A DNA stretch of 11,167 nucleotides. It comes from JACRBT01 sp964474285. GTDB lineage: Bacteria; Chloroflexota; Dehalococcoidia; Tepidiformales; Tepidiformaceae. The position numbers and the translations under genes were made by a program. Below the pieces are notes generated by a model. The model had not been told where the DNA came from. It saw only the letters and a program-made list of their open reading frames with translations, and did no database searches. Location of the stretch: contig CAYYSD010000107.1 of assembly GCA_964474285.1 (NCBI GenBank), forward strand, positions 1 through 11,167. The letters are read 5' to 3'. Of the stretch, positions 1 to 6,680 are shown piece by piece. Numbering within the stretch: the first letter of the stretch is position 1; every line of letters starts with the position of its first letter.

Positions 1-2
1 AC

Positions 3-1109
3 GTTCGCGCGAGCCTCCAGCAGAGCTACGAGCGCTTCGATGGAAGCGGTTGGATGGGACTCCGCGGCAACGAGATCATGTTGACCTCGCGGATCGTGAA
101 CCTTGCCGACGTGGTGGAGGTATATCAGAGGAACGGTGGCATAGACGCGGCGAGGCGGGTGGCACAAGAGCGAAAGGGCACACAGTTTGACCCTGGTCTG
201 GTGGAACTGTTCTGTGACTCCGCAGAACGAGTCTTTGCGAACCTGCCCCAGGATGCCACGTGGGACGCAGTCATTGCCGCAGAGCCGTCTCTCGGCCGAG
301 CACTCTCTGAGGACGAGTGGGACGCCGCGCTCGAGGCAATCGCCGACTTCGCCGATCTCAAATCGCCCTGGACGCTTGGCCATTCGCGCGGTGTGGCAAG
401 ACTGGCCCAGGCTGCAGCGGCCGATTGCGGGCTGCCGCCTGCGGACTGCCGAAAACTGTTCCGCGCAGGACTCCTCCACGATCTCGGTCGCCTCGGTGTC
501 TCGAATGCGATCTGGGACAAGCCCGGCCCGCTCTCACACACTGAGATGGAGCGAGTTCGGCTCCATCCATACCTGACCGAACGAATGCTGTCCTATTCGC
601 CGGCGCTCGCCCAACTCGCTCCAATTGCCGTGCAACACCATGAGCGGCTCGACGGCAGCGGCTACCCACGCGGACTGTCCGGCACCTCGATTTCGACGCT
701 CGGACGCCTGTTGGGTGCTGCGGATGCGTATCAAACCATGGTCGAACCGCGTCCGCACAGACCAGCACTTTCGCTCTCCGAGGCGGCCGAGCGCCTGCGG
801 ACCGACGTCATCGGCGGCCGGCTCGACGGAGACGCTGCGAACGCAGTGCTTCGGGCAGCCGGTCACTCCGGTAGTATCCGGCGCCAGTTGCCCGCCGGCC
901 TCACTCTGCGCGAAGTGGAGGTCCTACGTCTCCTGGTTCGTGGACTTTCGCACAAACAGATCGCGAAGCACCTCGTAATCTCCCCCAAGACGGCGCGGAA
1001 CCACATCGAGCACATCTACGCGAAGACTGGCGCTTCCAACCGAGCCCGCGCGAGCGTATTTGCTGTGAAGCACTCCCTGCTTGACCCGGAGCTGCTTACC
1101 GAAAGGTGA
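3..1109 (+). CDS. Tandem HD-GYP domain protein with C-terminal LuxR-type HTH (5' end outside window)
   Basis: The reading frame is open from the first complete codon at position 3, so the ATG at 54 is internal and the gene begins upstream of the window. Bases 3-230 encode the second half of an HD-GYP domain (YERFDGSGW, then an SRIVNLADV helix and GTQFDP). A full second HD-GYP domain spans about 360-870: His (381-383), the HD pair in LLHDLG (477-482), LHP His (564-566), HHERLDGSGYP (636-668) and a late Asp (723-725). About 894-1090 encodes a LuxR/GerE HTH (LTLREVEVLRLL, SPKTARNHIEHIYAKTG). HD-GYP proteins are typically c-di-GMP phosphodiesterases. Here the Lys of the usual HDxGK is Arg (HDLGR), and the partial first domain has Ser-Tyr where HH is expected, so that copy is probably non-catalytic. 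I infer a cytoplasmic regulator that couples ligand hydrolysis or binding to transcription. The ligand is unknown. Confidence 0.9.
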   Translation, partial: VRASLQQSYERFDGSGWMGLRGNEIMLTSRIVNLADVVEVYQRNGGIDAARRVAQERKGTQFDPGLVELFCDSAERVFANLPQDATWDAVIAAEPSLGRALSEDEWDAALEAIADFADLKSPWTLGHSRGVARLAQAAAADCGLPPADCRKLFRAGLLHDLGRLGVSNAIWDKPGPLSHTEMERVRLHPYLTERMLSYSPALAQLAPIAVQHHERLDGSGYPRGLSGTSISTLGRLLGAADAYQTMVEPRPHRPALSLSEAAERLRTDVIGGRLDGDAANAVLRAAGHSGSIRRQLPAGLTLREVEVLRLLVRGLSHKQIAKHLVISPKTARNHIEHIYAKTGASNRARASVFAVKHSLLDPELLTER

Positions 1110-1141
1110 CGCATACCGGCGACGACCAAAGATGGGGCAAA

Positions 1142-1155
1142 CGCCTCATGAGGCG
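1142..1155. promoter_or_regulatory. Perfect 14-bp palindrome, possible operator
   Basis: CGCCTCATGAGGCG reads identically on both strands and lies in the 92-base gap before the alpha/beta hydrolase, 47 bases upstream of its start. With no loop it is a poor terminator, so a dimeric repressor or activator site is the more natural reading. No regulator can be assigned. The LuxR-domain protein just upstream is one candidate, by position only. Confidence 0.35.
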
Positions 1156-1177
1156 AGCGATGCCAACCCATACGCTT

Positions 1178-1204
1178 CCTCCCCACCCATGGAGGTGAGT
1201 GATG
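1178..1204 (+). promoter_or_regulatory. Shine-Dalgarno site that fixes the hydrolase start, with a possible occluding hairpin
   Basis: GGAGG at 1191-1195 lies 6 bases before the ATG at 1202 and only 3 before an in-frame GTG at 1199, which favours the ATG. CCTCC at 1178-1182 is exactly complementary to GGAGG and separated by 8 bases, so the mRNA could form a small GC-only stem hiding the ribosome binding site. The SD is clearly seen; a regulatory role for the hairpin is inference. Confidence 0.5.
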
Positions 1205-1960
1205 GCCTGGTTCGATCACAACGGAGCGCGTGTCTATTACGAAGAGGATGGCGCCGGCGACCCGCTCCTCCTGTTGCCAGGCTGGGGCGGTTCGATCGAG
1301 GAGCTGCGATCGCTCCGAGACACCCTCGCACCAACTTTCCGCGTCATCGCAGCGGATCTCCCCGGCTCCGGGAGATCGGGCCCTCAGCCTCGAACCTATA
1401 CCCCGTCGTACTACCACGACGACGTCGTCATCTTTTCTGCGTTGCTTGAGTCGCTCGGTGCAGCGCCAGCTCACCTGGTCGGCTTCAGCGATGGAGGAGA
1501 ATACGCGTTGCTCCTGGCTGCGACTTCTCCTTCGGCGGCTCGATCCGTGGTCACGTGGGGCGCCGCCGGGACGCTCGGCCAGAATCCGCAGCTGGCCGAG
1601 CCGATGCTCCATCTGATCGATAACCCCATTCCGCCCATGCGCGAATTCTCCGACCACCTCAAGGCGACGTACGGAGAACAAAACGCGAGGGTGATGACCC
1701 AGAGCTTCGGCAGGACTCTAATCGCGATCATCGAGAAGGGCGGAGACATCTCTCGGTCTTTGGCGTCAGACATCTCTTGCCCGGCGCTCCTCGTCACCGG
1801 AGAGCATGACTTCCTGGCTTCGCCAATGCTCGTGGCTGATATGGCTGCGGCAGTCGCCAACGGCGAGTTCGTGCAGGCAGACGGAGCGAGCCATGCAGTC
1901 CACATCGAGCGTCCGGACTGGTTCAACGAGACGATTGGAGCCTGGCTGGCTGCCCATTAA
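1202..1960 (+). CDS. Alpha/beta hydrolase
   Basis: This 252-residue protein has the normal length and order of a single-domain alpha/beta-hydrolase-fold enzyme. Visible marks are an oxyanion-side turn LLPGWGGS near residues 24-31, the strand VIAADLPGSGRSG near 49-60, and a nucleophile elbow GFSDGG with Ser96. The probable acid is Asp203 in TGEHDFLASP and the base is His231 in GASHAVHIERP, completing a Ser-Asp-His triad. There is no signal peptide or membrane segment, so it should be cytoplasmic. The ATG at 1202 is chosen over the GTG at 1199 because of the SD spacing. The fold and triad are firm; the substrate (ester, lactone, epoxide or other) cannot be read from sequence. It stands alone on the plus strand after the HD-GYP/LuxR gene, and a palindrome in the gap suggests its own control. 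Confidence 0.93.
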   Translation: MAWFDHNGARVYYEEDGAGDPLLLLPGWGGSIEELRSLRDTLAPTFRVIAADLPGSGRSGPQPRTYTPSYYHDDVVIFSALLESLGAAPAHLVGFSDGGEYALLLAATSPSAARSVVTWGAAGTLGQNPQLAEPMLHLIDNPIPPMREFSDHLKATYGEQNARVMTQSFGRTLIAIIEKGGDISRSLASDISCPALLVTGEHDFLASPMLVADMAAAVANGEFVQADGASHAVHIERPDWFNETIGAWLAAH

Positions 1961-1961
1961 C

Positions 1962-1995
1962 CCGAGATTCCGCTTGGGACTGCTCGGCCCCCTTT
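1962..1995. terminator. Weak hairpin between convergent genes, possible terminator
   Basis: The 33-base gap between the hydrolase stop and the convergent S9 peptidase stop can form CCGAG (1962-1966) with CTCGG (1983-1987), plus an inner TCC (1969-1971) with GGA (1977-1979). On the plus strand this is followed by a C-run and only TTT. The stem is short and the U-tract poor, so termination here is a guess based mainly on location. Confidence 0.25.
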
Positions 1996-4129
1996 ACAGA
2001 TGCGCCCGGAAGTAGCCCACAAGACGGCGCTCCATGTATTCGAGGCCCTGGGCATCGCGCGGCATGTGGCGCTCCTCCGGGAAGACCAGCAGGTCGTATT
2101 CCTTCTGGTGCGCCGTCAGCGCCACGATGAGGCGCGCGGTGTGGCGGAAGTGCACGTTCTCATCGACAAGGCCATGGACAAGGAGGAGCTTGCCCCGCAG
2201 TTCGCCGGCGTGAGTCAGCACCGAGCTCTCCCGGTAGGCCTCGGCATTGGTCCGCGGCGTCCCCATGTAGCGCTCGGTGTAGCCAGTGTCATACCCATCC
2301 CAGTCCGTGACCGGCGCGCCCGCGACACCTGCCTTGAAAATGTCCGGCGCTTTCATCATCGCCATGCACGTCATGTATCCGCCGTAGCTCCATCCGTAGA
2401 TGCCGGTGCGCGAGGTGTCCGCGTAGCCCAGGGATTCGAGGAAGCGCACCCCGGCGACCTGGTCGTCGATCTCGACGCTGCCCATCGCCCGGTTCAGGTG
2501 CGCTTCGAAGGCGAGGCCGCGGTTGGCGCTTCCGCGGTTGTCGAGCTTGAAGACGACGAAGCCCTCCTGCGCCAGGTACTGGGCCCGGAGGTCCACCGTC
2601 ATCGACCAGTCGTCCACGACGCGCTGGGCGTGGGGGCCGCCATAGGTGGAGACGACTACGGGATAACGGCGCCCCGGCTCGAGGTCGCGCGGCCGGTAGA
2701 TGCAGCCGTAGAGCGGTGTGCCGTCCGCCCCCGGAAGCGTGACGAACTCGGGCGGAACCAGGCCGAGTTCCGGCGCCGATTGCCCGGCATTGTCGAACAG
2801 CACGTCCACTTCCGCGCCATCCGTCGCCCGAAGCGTTACCGTGGGGGCATGCGCCACCGAGCTGAAGATGTCCAGGAAGTGGCTGCAATCGCGCGAAAAG
2901 ACGCCGTCGTGCCAGCCGTTGCCGTGCGTGAGGCGCTGGATTTCGCCACCGTCGAGCGAAACGCGATACACGTGGCGTTCGGTGACGCCGTCCTTCGTCC
3001 CCTGGAAGTAGACCAGGCGCCCGGCCTCGTCTACGGCGAGCAGGTGGGTGACGACCCAGTCGCCGGCGGTGAGCGCCCGTTTCTCGCGGCCATCGGCGGC
3101 ATGGAGATAGAGGTGGCGAAAACCCGTGCGTTCACTCGAGCGCAGGAGCTCACCGGATTCGAGAAAGCGGGTGTCGTTGTCGAGATTCAGCCACGGGTCG
3201 CCCGTCTCCTCCACCAGCGTGGTAGCGCGGCCGGTGGCATCGAAGGCCACGAGCCGGAGCCGCCGCTGGTCTCGCGAGAGCAACTGCGCCGTAAGAACAC
3301 CGTCCGGCCGCCACGCGACGCGAGCCACGTAGATGTCCGGGTCGGAACCGAGATCCATCCAAACCGTGTCGCCGCCACCCGCCGGCACGACGCCAAGGCG
3401 CACAACAGCGTTCGGCTCGCCGGCAAACGGATAGCGGTGGGGTTCCGTTTCCGGCTGCGGCGTGCCCGTGTGAGCGATGGCAAAGAGCGGGATGTGGCGG
3501 CTGTCGGCCTCGATGTAGGCGATGCGGCTGCCGTCGGGACTCCACCAGAATCCGTCGTCGCGATCGAGCTCTTCCTGTGCGATGAATTCGGCCAGGCCGT
3601 TCGTGAAAGCTTCGTGACCACCCGTCGTCAGGCGCGCGGCCACGCCGCTCGCGATGCTGAGGACGTGGAGGTCGTTGTCACGCACGAACGCGACACGCGT
3701 GCCCTCCGGGTCGAGCTTCGGGTCCTGGACGCCGGCGCTGTCCGGCAGTTGGCGCAGCCCTTCTGCGCCCCGCGCCACCTGGAGCGCCGCCCCCGAAGGG
3801 ATGAGGAGGACAGGAGGGTCAGCCTTGCGAGCCCACTGGTAGGAGGTGACGCCCAGTTCGCGGAGGCGCGCCCGTTCCCGCCGGAGCTCTTCCTCGCGGG
3901 AGAGTGCCTCCTCCGAGGTGCTGGCCGGGGGCGGGCCCGCGACCAGCGAGACTTCGCCGCTCGAGATGTCGCGCCGCCAGAGGCTTCGGACGAGGTTGCC
4001 CTCGGCGGAAAAGAGGTACGTCACCGCCGTTCCGTCGGGGGTGAACCCGAAGCGGCCGGGGATGTGCATGCCGGGCCGCGGGAACTTCGCGACCTGTTCA
4101 AGGGAGATCCGGTCGTAGGAGAGCGACAT
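1994..4129 (-). CDS. S9 family prolyl oligopeptidase, dipeptidyl-peptidase IV-like
   Basis: This 711-residue protein has the two-part DPP-IV layout: an N-terminal beta-propeller region (about 20-450) with repeated DPEGTRVAF / SPDGSRIAY blade motifs, then an S9 alpha/beta-hydrolase domain (about 460-711). The catalytic triad is visible as Ser581 in GWSYGGY, Asp656 in VHGLVDENVHF and His688 in PEERHMP. Tyr496 in STYGGPH fits the oxyanion hole. The Glu pair at 186-187 (AQEELDR) matches the double Glu that binds the substrate N-terminus in DPP-IV, so release of Xaa-Pro or Xaa-Ala dipeptides is likely rather than endopeptidase action. There is no signal peptide or transmembrane helix, implying a cytoplasmic enzyme, unlike membrane-anchored animal DPP-IV. 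Its ATG overlaps the stop of the upstream Xaa-Pro aminopeptidase gene by one base (TGATG), pointing to translational coupling. Confidence 0.95.
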   Translation of the reverse strand: MSLSYDRISLEQVAKFPRPGMHIPGRFGFTPDGTAVTYLFSAEGNLVRSLWRRDISSGEVSLVAGPPPASTSEEALSREEELRRERARLRELGVTSYQWARKADPPVLLIPSGAALQVARGAEGLRQLPDSAGVQDPKLDPEGTRVAFVRDNDLHVLSIASGVAARLTTGGHEAFTNGLAEFIAQEELDRDDGFWWSPDGSRIAYIEADSRHIPLFAIAHTGTPQPETEPHRYPFAGEPNAVVRLGVVPAGGGDTVWMDLGSDPDIYVARVAWRPDGVLTAQLLSRDQRRLRLVAFDATGRATTLVEETGDPWLNLDNDTRFLESGELLRSSERTGFRHLYLHAADGREKRALTAGDWVVTHLLAVDEAGRLVYFQGTKDGVTERHVYRVSLDGGEIQRLTHGNGWHDGVFSRDCSHFLDIFSSVAHAPTVTLRATDGAEVDVLFDNAGQSAPELGLVPPEFVTLPGADGTPLYGCIYRPRDLEPGRRYPVVVSTYGGPHAQRVVDDWSMTVDLRAQYLAQEGFVVFKLDNRGSANRGLAFEAHLNRAMGSVEIDDQVAGVRFLESLGYADTSRTGIYGWSYGGYMTCMAMMKAPDIFKAGVAGAPVTDWDGYDTGYTERYMGTPRTNAEAYRESSVLTHAGELRGKLLLVHGLVDENVHFRHTARLIVALTAHQKEYDLLVFPEERHMPRDAQGLEYMERRLVGYFRAHL

Positions 4130-5514
4130 CAGTCCAGGCCCTCGGCTCGCAGCGCTTCGATTTCACCAATGGCCCGCGGGATGCCCGCAGACAGGATCTC
4201 GCAGCCCACCGCGGTCACCAGGACGTCGTCTTCGATGCGGATGCCGCCGAAATCGAGCAGGCCCTCGACCATTGGCCAATTCACCGCGTCGCCGTGGGCG
4301 GCCCGGCGGTCTGGATCCTCGAGCAGCGCCCGGATGAAGTAGATGCCGGGTTCGATGGTCACCACATAGCCTGGTTGCAGCGGGAGGTCGGCGCGCAGCC
4401 ACTTCAGCCCGAAGCGATCGCTCCGGGGGCGCCCCGCCAGGCACCCCCCCGCGTCGTGAGTGGCGAGGCCGAGCATGTGGCCCAGGCCATGCGGAAAGAA
4501 CAGGGCGTGGGCGTCGCGTTCGACCAGGTCGGCGGGGTTCCCCCGCAGGATGCCGATGTCGACGAGCCCCGATGCGATGGCGACGCACGCCTCAAGATGC
4601 AACTCGCGGTATTCCTTGCCCGGGCGCACACCCTCGATGGCGGCAGACTGGACGCGGTACACGAGGTCGTAAAGGTCACGCTGAATACCTTCATAGCGGC
4701 GCCCAACGGGAATGGTGCGCGTGATGTCGGCGGCAAAGCCGTCGTACTCGGCCGCGGCGTCCATCAGCAGCAGTTCGCCGTCGGCCATGGTGCGCTGAGA
4801 CGGTGCAAAGTGGAGGATGGCGCCGTTGGGGCCGCTCCCGACGATGGAACCGTACGCGGTGCGCTTGCTTCCCGCGCGGAAGAAGGCGGCTTCGACTTCG
4901 ACCTGCAGCGCTCGCTCGGCCAGGCCGGGGCGGGCAAGGCGCATCGCGGTGAGATGGCCTTCGCGGCTCGCATTCGCCGCGCTTCGCATCAGGTCGAGCT
5001 CCATGGGTGACTTGGAACGGCGCGCCTCGGAGATTTGCTCGCTCAGCCGAGCCGACAGGGCGCCGTCGATCTCGAGTTCCAGCGCGTGCCAGTTGCCAAC
5101 GCCATACTCCGCCGGGCGGTGGAGCAGGTCTTCGTTGCCGACGATGGCGATGGGTTCGCCCCGGCGGCGTTCGAGCCAGGTGGCGAGCTCGGAATTCGTC
5201 CGGACGCGCTCAATTCCGGATTGCCAGGCGAGTTCCTCAAGCGCCGTCCTGTCGCCACTCCACACCCGCTCCTCAAGTGATGCTACGGGTGCGAACAGCG
5301 TCCAGCCCTCGCCAGGGTCGAACGCGAGGACCGATTCGGACTCCGATGTGCCGGCAAGGTAGCGGTGCTCGGCGTGCGCGTGGAAGTCATGCGTTTGGTC
5401 CGTTCCGGCGATGGGGAGGGGCAGGCCGGAAGGCACGAGGACGACCCCGCGCTTCAGAGCCCACCGGCGCGCGACGTTCTCGCGGTGAGCGGCCGGGCCT
5501 GATTCATCCGTCAC
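4129..5514 (-). CDS. pepP: Xaa-Pro aminopeptidase (M24B metallopeptidase, PepP-like)
   Basis: This 461-residue protein has an N-terminal aminopeptidase-P domain (about 10-150) and a C-terminal pita-bread M24 domain (about 165-450). All five metal ligands are visible: Asp252, Asp263 (DITRT), His346 (HGLGH), Glu388 (TIEPGIYF) and Glu428 (IRIEDD). Their spacing closely follows E. coli PepP D260, D271, H354, E383 and E406. The accessory His residues 235, 342 and 353 and Arg426 are also kept. The enzyme should bind two metals, usually Mn, and remove the N-terminal residue before proline in the cytoplasm. The start is GTG with no clear SD; a -10-like TAAACT lies 6 bases upstream, suggesting a leaderless transcript. 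It sits 54 bases after the WYL regulator gene on the same strand and overlaps the S9 peptidase start by one base. The exact peptide preference is not readable. Confidence 0.95.
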   Translation of the reverse strand: MTDESGPAAHRENVARRWALKRGVVLVPSGLPLPIAGTDQTHDFHAHAEHRYLAGTSESESVLAFDPGEGWTLFAPVASLEERVWSGDRTALEELAWQSGIERVRTNSELATWLERRRGEPIAIVGNEDLLHRPAEYGVGNWHALELEIDGALSARLSEQISEARRSKSPMELDLMRSAANASREGHLTAMRLARPGLAERALQVEVEAAFFRAGSKRTAYGSIVGSGPNGAILHFAPSQRTMADGELLLMDAAAEYDGFAADITRTIPVGRRYEGIQRDLYDLVYRVQSAAIEGVRPGKEYRELHLEACVAIASGLVDIGILRGNPADLVERDAHALFFPHGLGHMLGLATHDAGGCLAGRPRSDRFGLKWLRADLPLQPGYVVTIEPGIYFIRALLEDPDRRAAHGDAVNWPMVEGLLDFGGIRIEDDVLVTAVGCEILSAGIPRAIGEIEALRAEGLD

Positions 5515-5520
5515 GAAGGC

Positions 5521-5549
5521 AGTTTAGCCGACCCTGGACAAGCGGTCCG
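5521..5549 (-). promoter_or_regulatory. Predicted leaderless promoter of the Xaa-Pro aminopeptidase gene
   Basis: On the minus strand, TAAACT (5526 down to 5521) stands exactly 6 bases before the GTG start at 5514, the spacing expected when transcription begins at the start codon. A weak -35 CGGACC (5549 down to 5544, 3 of 6 matches including the GAC core) lies 17 bases further up. No SD is seen. This would let the two peptidase genes be transcribed apart from the WYL gene. Confidence 0.35.
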
Positions 5550-5568
5550 CCCGGCTGCGGTGCGCTGT

Positions 5569-6540
5569 TCAGTCGTAGCGGGCGGCGGCCCGGCGGACGG
5601 CCTCCGCTACCTGCTGTCGAAGTTCCGGAGGACCGATGACGACCGCCTGCTGGCCCCAGCTCAGCACCCACGGGACGAATTCAAGCAGGCTTGCGAGCCG
5701 CAGCGTCATCCGGACGCCACCGTCTTCGAGCCGTGCGAGCTGTTGCGATGGGTGCCAGCTCGCTTCACGGACGCGGTCCGCGACGGCGGCATCGAAGTCG
5801 ATGACGACGTCGTACTGCTCGTCATCTCCGAACACAACGCCGCTCCAGCTCTGGCGCAGGCGCTCGTAGATGGATGCGACATCCGGCGGGCTGAAGAATG
5901 CGTCTGAAAGCACCGCGTTGACGATGCGATCCGTGCGGAACACGCGCACCTCCTCGTGACGGTGGCTGTATCCCACCACGTACGTGGCCGAGCCCGTCGC
6001 GCTGGTTTCCAGGAGGTAGGGATCAAGCCCAAAGACCTTCGTGCCCTTCTGCCCCGCAGAACGGTACCGGATCGCGACGGTGCGAGAGTTCGCCCAGCCC
6101 TCTGTGATGACGCGCAACGGTTCGTTCGCCTGTCCGGGCGTTCGCCGCGCCACGAATTCGCTCACGGTGACACGCGCGTGCCGCGCGATGGCGGCGGGGA
6201 GCGAAGCGGCGAGCTTCTCCAGCGCCGAAATGCCGTCCGGGTCGCGCTCATCGGCATGGCGCAGGAGCAGTCGCGCCGCGAGGAAGATCGCGCGCCCTTC
6301 CTGCAGTGAGAAGCTGATCGGCGCCAGCGGCGCGGAACCCTCCATGACCTTGTAGCGGTGCCCGTCCTTCACAATCGCGACCTGGAGCTCGCTCTCGAGG
6401 ACAGCCAGGTCGCGTTCGATCGTGCGGCGGCTGCAATCCATACGTTCGGCGATTTCCGCCGTGGTCAGCCCCGGCGGGTATTGGCGGAGGATCCTCTGGA
6501 TCTCAATCAACCGTGACGCCCGGCGCACCTGCTCAGTCAT
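5569..6540 (-). CDS. WYL-domain transcriptional regulator (HTH-WYL-WCX)
   Basis: This 323-residue protein has the standard layout of the family. A winged HTH spans about 5-65 (LTTAEIAERMDCSRRTIERD at 25-44), a WYL sensor domain about 140-208 (IRYRSAG, GLDPYLLE, VVGYSHRHEEVRVFRTDRI) and a WCX C-terminal region about 240-320. The W-Y-L triplet itself reads T-Y-V here. WYL proteins are soluble DNA-binding regulators, several of which respond to nucleic acid or nucleotide ligands. I chose the ATG at 6540 because homology starts there and GGAG lies 10 bases upstream. A longer in-frame start at 6687 would run into the divergent DUF3090 start and adds unrelated residues. Downstream on the same strand are two proline-peptide peptidase genes, so it may control them; an inverted repeat upstream suggests autoregulation. 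The target is inferred from position only. Confidence 0.92.
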   Translation of the reverse strand: MTEQVRRASRLIEIQRILRQYPPGLTTAEIAERMDCSRRTIERDLAVLESELQVAIVKDGHRYKVMEGSAPLAPISFSLQEGRAIFLAARLLLRHADERDPDGISALEKLAASLPAAIARHARVTVSEFVARRTPGQANEPLRVITEGWANSRTVAIRYRSAGQKGTKVFGLDPYLLETSATGSATYVVGYSHRHEEVRVFRTDRIVNAVLSDAFFSPPDVASIYERLRQSWSGVVFGDDEQYDVVIDFDAAVADRVREASWHPSQQLARLEDGGVRMTLRLASLLEFVPWVLSWGQQAVVIGPPELRQQVAEAVRRAAARYD

Positions 6541-6590
6541 CTGCTGTTCGCTCCACGGGGCCGGCGTGCCGCGGCCCTTCACGACAGGAG

Positions 6591-6621
6591 AGTATGCCAG
6601 AGTGGCGACAGATATTGTCGC
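6591..6621 (-). promoter_or_regulatory. Possible promoter of the WYL regulator gene, overlapping an inverted repeat
   Basis: On the minus strand, CATACT (6596 down to 6591) resembles a -10 box and GCGACA (6621 down to 6616) a -35 box. The 19-base spacer is long. Transcription would start about 40 bases before the ATG at 6540, which supports that start over 6687. The -35 is one arm of the inverted repeat at 6605-6621, a classic position for a repressor site. Confidence 0.3.
6605..6621. promoter_or_regulatory. Inverted repeat in the divergent WYL/DUF3090 control region, likely operator
   Basis: GCGACA (6605-6610) and TGTCGC (6616-6621) form perfect 6-bp arms around GATAT. Two further copies of the half-site core, TGACA at 6628-6632 and 6642-6646, follow with 14-base spacing. 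The cluster sits between divergent genes, one encoding a DNA-binding WYL protein. A binding site for that protein is the simplest reading, but nothing in the sequence proves it. Confidence 0.4.
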
Positions 6622-6668
6622 TTCAGGTGACATTTCGTATCTGACACGACGGCACGGGCACCGTGAAG

Positions 6669-6674
6669 TACGAT
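6669..6674 (+). promoter_or_regulatory. -10-like element immediately before the DUF3090 start
   Basis: TACGAT ends 6 bases before the ATG at 6681, and no SD lies between them. This is the geometry of a leaderless transcript. The -35 region at about 17 bases upstream (ACGACG, 6646-6651) is weak, keeping only the GAC core. Confidence 0.35.
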
Positions 6675-6680
6675 CCCCGC

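Noticed and set aside
54..56. ATG at 54 as the start of the HD-GYP/LuxR gene
   Set aside because: The frame is open upstream to the window edge and encodes conserved HD-GYP residues there, so this Met is internal.
2000..4342. A 780-codon open frame on the plus strand, antisense to the S9 peptidase gene
   Set aside because: It is rich in Arg, Ala and Val without any recognisable domain and mirrors a gene with intact catalytic residues. Long antisense frames are expected from GC-rich codon usage.
5536..5548. Small GGAC/GTCC hairpin between the WYL and aminopeptidase genes
   Set aside because: Only 4 bp of stem and no T-run in either direction; too weak to call a terminator.
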